Below, piece by piece: positions 1-8,665 of a stretch of DNA of 64,000 nt (position 1 is its first letter; every line of letters starts with the position of its first letter). The DNA is from a virus, in IMG/VR virus record IMGVR_UViG_3300018080_000105, positions 62,001 to 126,000 of that record. The stretch is one strand, 5' to 3'. The notes below the pieces were generated by a model that searched no databases, had not been told where the DNA came from, and saw only the letters and a list, made by a program, of their open reading frames with translations. The translations under genes were made by a program, and so were the position numbers.

Positions 1-371
1 TTGGAAACACCGTCCCACGTATGCGGTGTGATCTTTCGGACCACGCCCAGGTTGAACCCGAACATTTGCCCGCGTTCTTTGATCCCGTCCGGGCCGCCGA
101 TCGATTCCAACTCTTCAGGACGCGCCACAGAGATGTGAGCGTTGTACTGCCCGCTGGAGTCCTGTTTCGGTTGCTCGACCCCGGGTTCGTCAAGAGCCTG
201 AAACGCACCATTCCCGATTGCATTGGGAACGTCAAGCAAAAGCCATCCAGAGTTGGAAAGGTACAGCTTCCCTTTCATCGCATATGACAGCGGGGGACGT
301 GCGTCCGCCTGTTTATCTCGCTGCGACAATAGAACAGCCGCTTCCCCGATATCGTATAACGATGCAGACAT
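1..371 (-). CDS. 2H-phosphoesterase-like protein, partial (runs off left edge)
   Basis: The frame opens with ATG at 371, five bases after the stop of the upstream gene, and stays open to base 1, giving 123 residues with the C-terminus missing. The visible part begins MSASLYDIGEAAVLL and contains YAMKGKLYLS and NAHISVARPEELE. The H-x-S element inside AHISV resembles the first of the two H-x-T/S motifs of 2H phosphoesterases (2'-5' RNA ligase-like fold). The second motif would lie outside the window, so the family call is tentative. There is no strong ribosome binding site; an internal ATG at 278 is possible. Confidence 0.7.
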   Translation of the reverse strand, partial: MSASLYDIGEAAVLLSQRDKQADARPPLSYAMKGKLYLSNSGWLLLDVPNAIGNGAFQALDEPGVEQPKQDSSGQYNAHISVARPEELESIGGPDGIKERGQMFGFNLGVVRKITPHTWDGVS

Positions 372-376
372 ACCAG

Positions 377-1135
377 TTACTTAAAAGAGTTGGCGGCACC
401 TTTGAGCCGGCCTGCCAGCAAAGTGCACCGCAAAAATGTCGCGTCTGAGATACTGCCTTCATGAGCAGCGAAAGAACAATATGTAACCGCCCGGGACTCG
501 CTATTCGGTAAGTCCCGATCTTCAATGTGAAACCATGCTGACGCGGATACACCTTCTGCCTGGTAAATCTGTTTGATGCCCACGTCGTCCGGAAGGGCGT
601 CCACATCAAAACGGATTTTGCCCGTACGAGAGATTTCCTGCAATCGTAAAATATAGTCACTGTCCAGTTCGTAATGCACGTAACTGATTGGCTCTTGCTG
701 CCCTTGTCGCACCTGCAATACCGCCGTCGTCCATCTTGGTGACAGCACACCATTCCACGCCCGCAGGATCAGGAAACGATCGATATTGGTGTTTTCCATT
801 AAATTGTCGAGCTCGCTTACAACATCCGACCATTCTTCCATGAACGAAGAAAAATCCAAGCTCGCAACTTGGAACTCCATCTCGTTCTCAGCCATCACCC
901 GTGCTTGGTTGTGCTTCAACACCCCGAGGTAGCCGAAATAAGCGGTGACGCAAACGCCCGCAAAACCAATCCCAGCAACGATGACTTCTGTTGAGAGTTT
1001 GTGATCCTTAAAGGACTGCACTCCGAACGTGATGCCAACCGTCACAAGCACAGAGAGTAACGCTACGACCACGAGAAGAGCTAGATGGGCGGGGAATGTA
1101 AGCGGAAGAACATAATCCTTTTTACGGTCACTCAT
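377..1135 (-). CDS. Two-helix membrane protein with cytoplasmic domain
   Basis: Predicted 252 residues from ATG at 1135 (MSDRKKDYVLPL); a longer start at 1192 is possible but would overlap the previous gene. Two hydrophobic segments sit near residues 15-40 and 50-75, followed by a long soluble region (acidic then mixed) with no motif I recognise. The architecture, a short N-terminal tail, a helical hairpin and a soluble C-terminal domain, suggests an inner-membrane protein. Function unknown. Confidence 0.75.
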   Translation of the reverse strand: MSDRKKDYVLPLTFPAHLALLVVVALLSVLVTVGITFGVQSFKDHKLSTEVIVAGIGFAGVCVTAYFGYLGVLKHNQARVMAENEMEFQVASLDFSSFMEEWSDVVSELDNLMENTNIDRFLILRAWNGVLSPRWTTAVLQVRQGQQEPISYVHYELDSDYILRLQEISRTGKIRFDVDALPDDVGIKQIYQAEGVSASAWFHIEDRDLPNSESRAVTYCSFAAHEGSISDATFLRCTLLAGRLKGAANSFK

Positions 1136-1173
1136 CGGCGCTTTGCATCCTTTCGGCGACGACACAACGACAA

Positions 1174-1383
1174 CTATCGGACCCCCTGCCATCCCCGAGC
1201 GACAGGGTCCGGGCTCTCAAAGAGAACCACAACAGCGGCATACTCGGGTACTTCCACTGCTCCACCTCCCCCACCGTAGGCGTTTACCAGATGAGGTTTC
1301 CAAAACTCCCTAACGAATCCATTTCGCTGGATGTTCTCTACCGGTCGGTACCTCGACCAATCCGATAACTGTCGTTGTATCAA
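1174..1383 (-). CDS. Hypothetical protein, 69 aa
   Basis: TTG start at 1383 overlaps the TGA of the upstream 661-residue gene as TTGA, a coupling used elsewhere in this window. The product has a basic N-terminal half, a run of five glycines and a hydrophobic stretch (VPEYAAVVVLF). No family recognised. The rare start and lack of a clear ribosome binding site keep confidence moderate. Confidence 0.45.
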   Translation of the reverse strand: MIQRQLSDWSRYRPVENIQRNGFVREFWKPHLVNAYGGGGGAVEVPEYAAVVVLFESPDPVARGWQGVR

Positions 1384-3365
1384 GTACGCCCTAGAAAGGC
1401 GTTCTGCGCTTCAGGTGACATCGCTCGCAATTTTTCCATATTGGCTCGCTGATCGTCCGACAGGAAGGTGCTCCAGACTGACTCTGGCAAAGTCTCCACA
1501 GCCCAGTTTTTCGCACCATCCTTCATCCTATCAAACCAACCTTGTTCGCCAGCATCTGATGTCGCAGGCTGTGGAGCCTGTTCGCCGCTTCCCTGGCTTC
1601 CGAAGAGACCAGAGATCGCGTTCTGTGCTCCTTCACCGAACATCCCCGCACCGGCAGCCGCGGCTCCTGCCCCGCCCAGTCCCAGGGCCGCCATCAGCCA
1701 AGACTCAATCCCGCCATCAGACAACGCACTAATCAACCCGATACCGCCAAGCGTCACGCCGAGCCCAAGTAACCACTTCATTGGCGTGTCCATGTTGTTC
1801 CACATCTCGGGGATCTGTTCCATGCTAAAACCGTTCTTGGCCAGTTCAGCTGTACCAGTTTCCTGCATTCCCGGAGTCATCTCGCCAGTCTCTAACGCTT
1901 TAGCGACTTCCTCGTTGCCCGACCACATGTCTTTGATCTTGGTACCCAAGTCAGTAGCCATCGCCGTCGCTTGCTGCGGCATGGACGCGACGAAATCAGC
2001 CATCTGAGTCATCACCCCTGTCTCATTCAACACTTCATTCGATACAGCGTCTGAAACCGCGCCTGCCGTTCCCGGTAGACCCCCGGCCGCGGCGGCAGGA
2101 TCGGCCGTGTTCGGAGCCCCGGCAGGCGCATTCTGTGCGTTCGCCATGTAACGGTCTTTCCGCATGGCATCTGCTGTCTGCGGGTACCCAACTCCGCCAT
2201 ACACTTCGTCTACAGCTTGTGCCCCGGCCGCCAAAGGAGCTGCTCCGCCTGCTCCACTGGCCGCAACGCCCATAGCCCCGTTTCCAAGTAACTGCCCGCC
2301 TCTTGCAGCATTAGCCGCCAAACCACCGCCAGCCGCCAGCCGCGATGCGCCGAGCACTTTACCAGCCCCCGCAGCCAACCCGCCACCAGTTGCCAGCGTC
2401 AACGCCGGCTCCGCGGCTGTATGTGTCCAGCCCAGCCCTGAATGCACTGCTCGCGACACTGGAGAGCCGCCCATTGAATTCGGTTGGTTGGCCATTTGAT
2501 GGTGATGTGCTGCGGCTGTGTTGTTAGCACTCTGGGAACGCCCTTGCAACTGATGCTGCGTGTCGCCAAAGAAACCACGACCAGCATCCGTGCCCATTGG
2601 GCGAGCGTAACTATCAGGACGCGACTCAACACTGTGCCCAAAGTTCGCACCGGTGACCATGTTCGGAAATGTCATCAAGTCTCGCGCCATCATCCGAGAA
2701 TAATCACCACCGGCCTGGCCCCTCATCGCGTCAACGGCCACAGCAGGCAACGCCCCGAGCCCGGCCAACGCTGAGCGACCTGCTCCGGATACGTAGTCCA
2801 TCGCGCCATGCTGTGGCTCATTGGCCTTGTAGTCGACAAACTCGCTGTCGCCCTGTGCGTTATTCTGTCGCGAGCCAACCAGGTGCTCTCGAACAGGTCC
2901 ACTGCCAAACATCTCCCGCATGATATTACCCGGCATCTGATACCACTTCTCGGAAGCAGGAGCTACCTGGCTGCGAAGATCCCGCCCCTGCTGAGCAACT
3001 TGCCGCGTCATCATTTGACGGCTCTGCGGCCCGCTCCCGGGGCGCGCCGGCTTCGGGCGAGCTGCGGGTGCGCTGGTCGGTGCAGTCGTCGGAGCAGCCG
3101 ACGGAGCAGGAGGCATCTTGCTCTGCGGCATATTCTTAGCCGGAACAAACGCGCACTTCTCGAATTCGGCCCGAATCGCTGGATGTCGCTGCACGGCATC
3201 GATGCAGGCTTCCAGAATCTCCAAATCCGAGAGCCCCGCCTGGCCGCACTTCTCCAGGAAGCCTGCCACGAGACGGGACTTTGAGGAATCAATCGAAGCA
3301 ACGGCGTCGCGGCAACGGCGGTTCGTCGCCAGCTTCTGCAACTGCACAAGGCGTGGAGCAGACAC
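1380..3365 (-). CDS. Large Gly/Ala-rich protein with membrane segments (possible virion or injection protein)
   Basis: 661 residues from GTG at 3365 with a good ribosome binding site (AGGAG). The N-terminal ~75 residues look helical; next comes a Pro/Ala-rich linker, a long low-complexity Gly/Ala/Asn/Met-rich middle, and two hydrophobic Gly/Ala-rich helices near residues 535-585 (for example WLLGLGVTLGGIGLISAL). This resembles internal virion or DNA-ejection proteins of large phages only in composition and layout; no catalytic motif is visible. It is similar in style to the product of 49173-51089. The 14-bp boundary motif lies just upstream. Confidence 0.8.
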   Translation of the reverse strand: MSAPRLVQLQKLATNRRCRDAVASIDSSKSRLVAGFLEKCGQAGLSDLEILEACIDAVQRHPAIRAEFEKCAFVPAKNMPQSKMPPAPSAAPTTAPTSAPAARPKPARPGSGPQSRQMMTRQVAQQGRDLRSQVAPASEKWYQMPGNIMREMFGSGPVREHLVGSRQNNAQGDSEFVDYKANEPQHGAMDYVSGAGRSALAGLGALPAVAVDAMRGQAGGDYSRMMARDLMTFPNMVTGANFGHSVESRPDSYARPMGTDAGRGFFGDTQHQLQGRSQSANNTAAAHHHQMANQPNSMGGSPVSRAVHSGLGWTHTAAEPALTLATGGGLAAGAGKVLGASRLAAGGGLAANAARGGQLLGNGAMGVAASGAGGAAPLAAGAQAVDEVYGGVGYPQTADAMRKDRYMANAQNAPAGAPNTADPAAAAGGLPGTAGAVSDAVSNEVLNETGVMTQMADFVASMPQQATAMATDLGTKIKDMWSGNEEVAKALETGEMTPGMQETGTAELAKNGFSMEQIPEMWNNMDTPMKWLLGLGVTLGGIGLISALSDGGIESWLMAALGLGGAGAAAAGAGMFGEGAQNAISGLFGSQGSGEQAPQPATSDAGEQGWFDRMKDGAKNWAVETLPESVWSTFLSDDQRANMEKLRAMSPEAQNAFLGRT

Positions 3366-3388
3366 GGCACTCTCCTGGTTGAGGGAAC

Positions 3389-3402
3389 GGTAAATAAGAA
3401 CC
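3389..3402. promoter_or_regulatory. Boundary motif copy 1 (GGTAAATAAGAACC)
   Basis: One of seven near-identical 14-bp sites. Here it is framed by a perfect 6-bp inverted repeat, AACGGT and ACCGTT (3386-3405), that reaches into the stop codon of the cold-shock gene. It lies between that gene and the start of the 661-residue gene. Confidence 0.6.
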
Positions 3403-3403
3403 G

Positions 3404-3616
3404 TTATTCGGCGTCGTCTATCTGCAGCTCCACAGCTCGTGGCCGGTCGCCTTCGTCGTCAATTTCAAATGCCACCCTGGTGCCGATTGTCAGGTCTTCA
3501 AACATCCCTTTTTTCGGCAAAGCTGACGTGTGGAAAAAGACATCCTTGTCTGCTCCGTCCGGACGAATAAATCCATACCCGTTCGGCTGAAGGTTCACAA
3601 TCTTACCCGCAGGCAT
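3404..3616 (-). CDS. Cold-shock domain protein
   Basis: 70 residues from ATG at 3616, preceded by CGGAG. Clear CspA-type OB fold: RNP1 is NGYGFIRP and RNP2 is VFFHTSAL, with the GKIVN opening strand. Such proteins bind single-stranded RNA or DNA and melt secondary structure. Full length for the family. The acidic C-terminus (IDDAE) is ordinary. Boundary motif copy 1 follows the stop codon. Confidence 0.95.
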   Translation of the reverse strand: MPAGKIVNLQPNGYGFIRPDGADKDVFFHTSALPKKGMFEDLTIGTRVAFEIDDEGDRPRAVELQIDDAE

Positions 3617-3644
3617 CTCGATCTCCGATACAATCCGTTGTTTA

Positions 3645-4643
3645 TCAAAGCCTGGCGTACGAGTATTCCGGGGTCTCCGACCGGCGGAGTTCAGGTAGAT
3701 ACGTCAGACATGCGTCTTCAACCGCCTCCCGGAACATGCTGCCTCGGATCCACCAGGTATCGAGTCCCCGCAGGTACTCGTGTGCCTGAAGAATCCTCTT
3801 CTCAGTCAGCAGATCAGGAATCTGGCCGAATTCTTCATAAAATAGAGGGTAGTCTTTCCCAAGGTAGTATTCCGGACCTGGTTGACGATTGATACAGATG
3901 GGAGTTTCTCTTGCGATGCACTCCACAACCGTGTTATTCGCCACCGCGGCCAGCACTTCCATGAGAACGACGTTCTCCGACAAAAGCAAATCGTACTCGG
4001 TATCAGGCACAAAGTGCAAGGTATTCACCTTACCAACGGATTCCCGCCGCCCTGCACCTTTCCCGTAATAGTCACGGCAAAGATCCTGCGCGTGCGACGC
4101 CCAGTAAGAATTCGAGACTAAATGCGTTTTTTGAAGCCAAGCCGGCGTTTTCGCATGCTCGATTGCAGCGACGTTACGGAGAAACCACCCCACCTGCAGA
4201 ATCTGTCGAACAGAGTTTCTGCGGAAGCGATCCGGAGACCACCTCGCCAACGGTAAACCCGTCGGGTGACGGACGGCGACAGCCGGAACTTGCGGCCATT
4301 TCTGACGACACCAAGCGGCTTGCTCTTCGCTGAAACACAGTAGGAGCCGCAGCTGGGGCAAACTTTTGAGCCAACGCTGGTCGTTGTCCAGCCGCGAGAG
4401 GTGGAGTTTCTGAAAGTACCAATCCGGCATAGCAGGCGGATGGTGAAGAAAGCCAATCCACGGAGTACGGTGATAAAAACCTTCGTGCCAGTGTGCGTCG
4501 TACAGAAATGTTCTTTCAACGAAATCATCGAGCAGCACCTCCGCGTCCGCGTCCAGCAGCGGCGACAATGCTTCCAGACAATAGGGCCACCCACTCCGGT
4601 GCTCCCCGTCTCCAACCTTCTGCAGATCAACCAGCCTGAGCAC
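3645..4643 (-). CDS. Glycosyltransferase, GT-B fold (GT4-like)
   Basis: 332 residues from GTG at 4643 with GGAG upstream; it overlaps the end of the preceding GT-A gene by 17 bases. The C-terminal half carries a GT4-like nucleotide-sugar region: SENVVLMEVLAAVANNTVVE then IARETPICINR. N-terminal motifs HWHEGFYHRTPWIGFLHHPP fit an acceptor domain. Probably transfers a sugar onto a glycan or lipid made by the surrounding cluster. Donor and acceptor are unknown. Confidence 0.8.
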   Translation of the reverse strand: MLRLVDLQKVGDGEHRSGWPYCLEALSPLLDADAEVLLDDFVERTFLYDAHWHEGFYHRTPWIGFLHHPPAMPDWYFQKLHLSRLDNDQRWLKSLPQLRLLLCFSEEQAAWCRQKWPQVPAVAVRHPTGLPLARWSPDRFRRNSVRQILQVGWFLRNVAAIEHAKTPAWLQKTHLVSNSYWASHAQDLCRDYYGKGAGRRESVGKVNTLHFVPDTEYDLLLSENVVLMEVLAAVANNTVVECIARETPICINRQPGPEYYLGKDYPLFYEEFGQIPDLLTEKRILQAHEYLRGLDTWWIRGSMFREAVEDACLTYLPELRRSETPEYSYARL

Positions 4644-5388
4644 GAAGATTCTCCACGATGTCGGCGTAAGTGGTCTTCAGCATGTTGTCCACGTACGCAC
4701 GCTCAACGTCATCAAGATTTCTCGCTCCAGATTTCCGCTTCATCACATGCTTCTCGGACCAAGTATTGTGCCCGTGGTAACAACGGAAATACATACACGC
4801 ATCGTTCCTCAGAATCTGCACTCCGATGTGCTCTCGCAGCGCCAAGATAAACTCTGTGTCTTCCGCTTTGCCTTTGCACGGGAATTCTACCCCGGAATCG
4901 GCAGGCCACAGCATTGTCCCGGGAAACCCCCTACAACGGATCTCCTGTCCGTCATTCACAAACGCCTGGCCTGTCTTCAGATTGCAGTGGATCTCGTGAC
5001 GAAAGATCGAACAGCCGCCAGGACTGGTCTGAATGACTTGATACGCCAAGCGATCAGGATGTGAGTAGTCGTCATCGTCCCATTGGACAATGTAATCGGT
5101 TTCGGCAAGCACGATCCCGATATTACGCAGCTCACCAAGTGTGTACTTTCTCTTGCCTTTGACCGGCTGATCTTCTGGCAACCCGATGCGGTACTCGATC
5201 ACGCCCTCGGGGCACTCGCCGTCAGCAAACAACGGCACGTCCGGGTGGTCATTGATCACCATCAACACCCGCTCACCGGGGTAGTTTTGGTTCTGCCAGG
5301 CTTCGACCGCCTTCATCGCCAACGGATATCTCGCTGACGTTTTCCCGGTCACCAGCACACCTGTCACGCTTGTCTCGTTCGGGTTCAT
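4627..5388 (-). CDS. Glycosyltransferase family 2-like (GT-A)
   Basis: 253 residues. GT-A signatures: an early strand with GVLVTGKTSARYPLAMKAV, VLMVINDHPD, and the metal-binding acidic cluster VQWDDDDYSHPDR with Asp104-107. A GTMLWPADSG stretch and an acidic EDTEF follow, as in GT2 enzymes. ATG at 5388 overlaps the stop of the upstream sulfotransferase (ATGA), so the two are probably cotranslated. Likely uses a nucleotide sugar; specificity unknown. Confidence 0.88.
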   Translation of the reverse strand: MNPNETSVTGVLVTGKTSARYPLAMKAVEAWQNQNYPGERVLMVINDHPDVPLFADGECPEGVIEYRIGLPEDQPVKGKRKYTLGELRNIGIVLAETDYIVQWDDDDYSHPDRLAYQVIQTSPGGCSIFRHEIHCNLKTGQAFVNDGQEIRCRGFPGTMLWPADSGVEFPCKGKAEDTEFILALREHIGVQILRNDACMYFRCYHGHNTWSEKHVMKRKSGARNLDDVERAYVDNMLKTTYADIVENLRAQAG

Positions 5389-6479
5389 TCGTGGCCCCTT
5401 ATCCGTTTCGTACCAGCGGCGCGGATAAACGACATCAAAGAATCGTAATTGGTAATTGATTCCTCGATGGGTCCGCCAAGTTTCACAGACGTAGGCGCCA
5501 TATCAACAGGTTCAACACCCAGGTACTTCTGCATCCGCGTGAATTCTATCTCCGGCTGTTCACACACGTCTTCGTAGTACACCACAAGACAATCCGGATA
5601 GTATTGATCCACTTTCTTCCACAACTGCCTCGCCGACTTCGCGTCCCTGTACAGCTTGATCGGATCAACGGTAATCTTCGGGCGTTCTGGCTTCTCGCCG
5701 TCAAACTTATTCCAGACTTGTGACTGCTTTGCCTGCAAATGCGAAACATACCGAGCCAGCAAGTCACGCCGCCGTAAGCTGATCATCGGCGTATTCTGCG
5801 GCACGTTCTGCCACAGATGCCTGTACTTCTTCGAGGGCTTGAACTGTGACGGCCCTTCGTAACCAATGTAAGCGTGGGCAGCAAAACCGTGCTGCGGACT
5901 CCTCCAAAAGGCTTCCAGCACCTGCTGCACATTATCAAAGCCATGCTTCCCGTTGTCACTGTCAGGCACAAAGACTTCCCCGTACACCTCCAGTGCCGGG
6001 TTCTGTGACAAGGCAGTCACGAGCATGTGCGTGCCGCACCGTGGATACGAACTGATGATGAAGCCGGGATCTTTCGATTCCGTCACTGCCATCTCGGTCA
6101 AGTCGTAATTGATACAGAATGCTTTTCCGCCGAACGCCAACACACGCCGCCGACTTTCGCTCACAGGTAAGGCAGCGTGATCATGGAACGTGAAGATGTA
6201 ATCGAACTGGTTGCACCCCGTGGCACTCAGAAACCCATCCGCAGGCATGAACACCAGTTGATGCTCCTGCAAATGATGTGAGGCTTCCGGTGCGTACCAG
6301 TCTTCCCGGATCGGCCACACTTCTGCCGATTTTTTTCTGAACCAGTTGTCGATCTCATTACTGCAAGACTTCAACACCAGTACACGTTTCCCGACCAGAT
6401 TCACGTCGTGTTCTTTCAACAACGCATCCAACCGTTCCAGGCCCGCACTGTCTTTCGTTACTTGTTCAGGACTCGTCAT
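5385..6479 (-). CDS. Sulfotransferase with extra N-terminal domain
   Basis: 364 residues from ATG at 6479 (GGAG eight bases upstream), overlapping the previous gene by 14 bases. The PAPS-binding 5'-phosphosulfate loop is SSYPRCGTHML at about residues 143-153, and ISLRRRDLLARYVSH resembles the 3'-phosphate binding region. The first ~130 residues (VLVLKSCSNEIDNWF, YIFTFHDH, VLAFGGKAFCI) look like a degenerate Rossmann or methyltransferase-like domain missing from the two neighbouring sulfotransferases. Would transfer sulfate from PAPS to a carbohydrate or other hydroxyl. Confidence 0.85.
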   Translation of the reverse strand: MTSPEQVTKDSAGLERLDALLKEHDVNLVGKRVLVLKSCSNEIDNWFRKKSAEVWPIREDWYAPEASHHLQEHQLVFMPADGFLSATGCNQFDYIFTFHDHAALPVSESRRRVLAFGGKAFCINYDLTEMAVTESKDPGFIISSYPRCGTHMLVTALSQNPALEVYGEVFVPDSDNGKHGFDNVQQVLEAFWRSPQHGFAAHAYIGYEGPSQFKPSKKYRHLWQNVPQNTPMISLRRRDLLARYVSHLQAKQSQVWNKFDGEKPERPKITVDPIKLYRDAKSARQLWKKVDQYYPDCLVVYYEDVCEQPEIEFTRMQKYLGVEPVDMAPTSVKLGGPIEESITNYDSLMSFIRAAGTKRIRGHE

Positions 6480-7194
6480 CAATAATCTCCTGGACGAAAT
6501 TCCAGTAATCAGTTTCCCGAAAAGCATCCACAAGTTGTTTCCAGTTGCGCACTCTTTCAGACATGGGTCTATCGCCCTGCTTTAATGTTGCCGGCGTCAG
6601 CTGCTTTGGGCTGACGCCGGCCCCCGTTTGAATTTTTTTCATCTGAGCATCCCAGTCAGCCCGCAGTTCTTCGTAAGAAACTCGATGAGTCCACACTCCT
6701 CGGCTCGCAGCTTGCTCCTGTACGCGTTTTGCCTCTTTATCCGCTCGCTGGAAAATCCGAATCTGCTCAATCATCAGCCACGGAGGACACCGCAACGTTC
6801 CCTGGTTCTGTTTGTACTTGTACTGGTCGAAATGACCGGACATTTCAGCCTCCAGCCGACTGATGGCCTGTCGCAGCTTGTTCTTGCGGTACAAGAACAG
6901 CATTGGAGACACCGTCGTCGGCAGATGCCGCCGTTGCAGCACCACCTGAGCCTGCCAGCCAGGCCACAACCCTGGTAGGTCATGCGGGTCGTACAAGTGG
7001 ATCGTGAAGTGCTTGTTTCGGGCTACCAGCTCCTGTGCCACTTTTACCTGGCCCTGCAGCGCACTGTACTCCCTTGGCAACTTTGGATTGGCAAGCCCGT
7101 TGAAGATCTCTGTGGCCACCTTCAACTTCGGGTGACGATTGAGAGCCGTACGGACCATGTGAGTGCCAGATCTCGGTTGTGAAACAATAATCAC
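6466..7194 (-). CDS. Sulfotransferase
   Basis: 242 residues; GTG at 7194 overlaps the upstream stop as GTGA. The N-terminus is the phosphosulfate loop itself, IIVSQPRSGTHMVRTAL, with P7-M13 as the core; LQRRHLPTTVSPMLF is the likely 3'-phosphate binding stretch. Length and order fit a minimal PAPS sulfotransferase. A perfect 12-bp inverted repeat is embedded near the C-terminal codons (6590-6621). Substrate unknown; second of three tandem sulfotransferases. Confidence 0.87.
   Translation of the reverse strand: MIIVSQPRSGTHMVRTALNRHPKLKVATEIFNGLANPKLPREYSALQGQVKVAQELVARNKHFTIHLYDPHDLPGLWPGWQAQVVLQRRHLPTTVSPMLFLYRKNKLRQAISRLEAEMSGHFDQYKYKQNQGTLRCPPWLMIEQIRIFQRADKEAKRVQEQAASRGVWTHRVSYEELRADWDAQMKKIQTGAGVSPKQLTPATLKQGDRPMSERVRNWKQLVDAFRETDYWNFVQEIIDDES
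6590..6621. repeat. Perfect 12-bp inverted repeat inside a coding region
   Basis: GCCGGCGTCAGC at 6590-6601 is repeated inverted at 6610-6621 with an 8-base spacer. It would form a very stable hairpin in mRNA of the sulfotransferase gene. It is not followed by a T-tract, so a simple terminator is unlikely. Confidence 0.8.
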
Positions 7195-7901
7195 GCCTGT
7201 CCTACCTCCTGCCGGCTTTCGGCAAACCTAAAATAATCACCCAATTTTCCGACCCAAAAGACGTTCCGTAACTCTTCGTAGTTACCCACGATCTCTTGAA
7301 TCGGCCGCTGCTCCTGCTTACTCGTGGTAGGGCGTACCGGTTGCGGGTCCGCCCCGATGGCCTTCTGCAGCATGGCCATATTCTCGTCCCAGTTTTCGAC
7401 CAAATCTTCGTAGTTGATGTAGATGGCGTCAGGGAACAATTCGCGAGACGCCGCAAAAGACTTCTCAGCCATCTTCAACTCATGTTCGACCTCAAATGTC
7501 TCCAAGATCGGCGCGCCCAACGCTCGCTGATCCTCGTTTTTGAAAGTCTGCCACTTTCGCGTAACACGGGCCGTACATACGCTGAACACCCTGCGGAGCA
7601 AATCCTTCCGTTCCAGGCAAATCACCAACGGTTGCTCCTGCTGCAGGACAGGCCAAAGATCTGCCCGAATCTGCGAGAGATTAGACCGCTCGCCTGTGTA
7701 CCCGTGAACAATGAACCCCTCCCCAGGGCCAGTAAATCGTTTGTAGATACCAGCTGCACCTTCGCGACGAAGGACATGCAAGGGCGTAACGTCCTTGTTC
7801 ATCACCTCGCTGTGACACGTAATCTGTGGATGGCGGTCCAGCGCCGTCCGCAGCATGTGGGTACCACACCGCGGGAACGAACGAATGACAAACGGTCTCA
7901 T
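7191..7901 (-). CDS. Sulfotransferase
   Basis: 236 residues; ATG at 7901 overlaps the stop of the upstream glycosyltransferase (ATGA). The N-terminal phosphosulfate loop is FVIRSFPRCGTHMLRTALD (P10-M16). ICLERKDLLRRVFSVCTAR matches the 3'-phosphate region, and YINYEDLVENWDENM is the typical late YED-type segment of these enzymes. Closely resembles the two downstream sulfotransferases, suggesting duplication and different acceptor positions on one polymer. Confidence 0.9.
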   Translation of the reverse strand: MRPFVIRSFPRCGTHMLRTALDRHPQITCHSEVMNKDVTPLHVLRREGAAGIYKRFTGPGEGFIVHGYTGERSNLSQIRADLWPVLQQEQPLVICLERKDLLRRVFSVCTARVTRKWQTFKNEDQRALGAPILETFEVEHELKMAEKSFAASRELFPDAIYINYEDLVENWDENMAMLQKAIGADPQPVRPTTSKQEQRPIQEIVGNYEELRNVFWVGKLGDYFRFAESRQEVGQA

Positions 7902-8665
7902 AGCGGCTTCCCGTCAGGGTCTACAGGTTGCTTGCATTCTCCTGCGTTAAGCATCAGCGAGCCATACAGCTCGTCATGATGGAGGAAGGATTCCTGCAGC
8001 ACTAAAGTATTGAGTTCATTGACCAGAAACAAATCACATGGCATACCGTGGCCGTGGCCGGCGGCTACCCACTTATCGCGGGCAGACGGTCCGGCCAAAT
8101 AACCGAGGCACCCCATGTGCCAGCGAAACAGGTAGTCTCCGTACTTCTCTGGGAATAACCGAGCCAACGGTCGGAGGAATGCCTGATGCCCGGGGCCTGT
8201 CTGCTTCTGAACGGACAGTTCGCCATAGGGGTACCCAGCCAGCCAACGGCAGGTTTCAAAAGGAGTCGTTTCGCGGCCGTGGAAGCTGACCGCGTCGTAT
8301 TGAGGTTCGTCTCGCAGTAATCGCGCACACGCCCGGATATTGGCCAACACCAACTCCGGGGTCGTGTCCTTCCGTAAACTCATATCATCTTCAAACACGA
8401 GCGTGCAACGATCCGGGTCCGCGTTCCGAAGCATTTCCTGATGACCACGGAATGCCCGGTACTGTCGGAGCGCATAGCCGCGGACCAGCGGCCTGTACGA
8501 ACGGTCTTCCTGCCACTCCGGGTGGTCGGGCGGCATTTCCCAGTCCGGGTTCACGAACTCGGAATACGGCCAGTCCAGCTGTTTGAGTGTCTGGCAAGTC
8601 AACGACACCTTAGACGGGTGCGTCATCACTACGATTTCAACATCATCCCACACCGATGCCATCAC
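7898..8665 (-). CDS. Glycosyltransferase family 25-like
   Basis: 255 residues; start GTG ATG at 8665/8662 overlaps the stop of the preceding PhyH gene. The core CTLVFEDDMSLRKD (E92-D94) matches the EDD element of LPS-type GT25 glycosyltransferases, followed by YDAVSFHG and a late HDELYGS. GT25 enzymes commonly add sugars to lipooligosaccharide or hydroxylysine. Position between oxygenases and sulfotransferases fits stepwise decoration of a sugar. Specificity unknown. Confidence 0.75.
   Translation of the reverse strand: MMASVWDDVEIVVMTHPSKVSLTCQTLKQLDWPYSEFVNPDWEMPPDHPEWQEDRSYRPLVRGYALRQYRAFRGHQEMLRNADPDRCTLVFEDDMSLRKDTTPELVLANIRACARLLRDEPQYDAVSFHGRETTPFETCRWLAGYPYGELSVQKQTGPGHQAFLRPLARLFPEKYGDYLFRWHMGCLGYLAGPSARDKWVAAGHGHGMPCDLFLVNELNTLVLQESFLHHDELYGSLMLNAGECKQPVDPDGKPL

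Noticed and set aside
21-448. Plus-strand frames at the left edge
   Set aside because: They are antisense to the convincing minus gene that starts at 371; codon pattern fits the minus frame.
2164-2527. Plus-strand frames rich in Ala/Pro
   Set aside because: Mirror images of the low-complexity Gly/Ala-rich minus protein.
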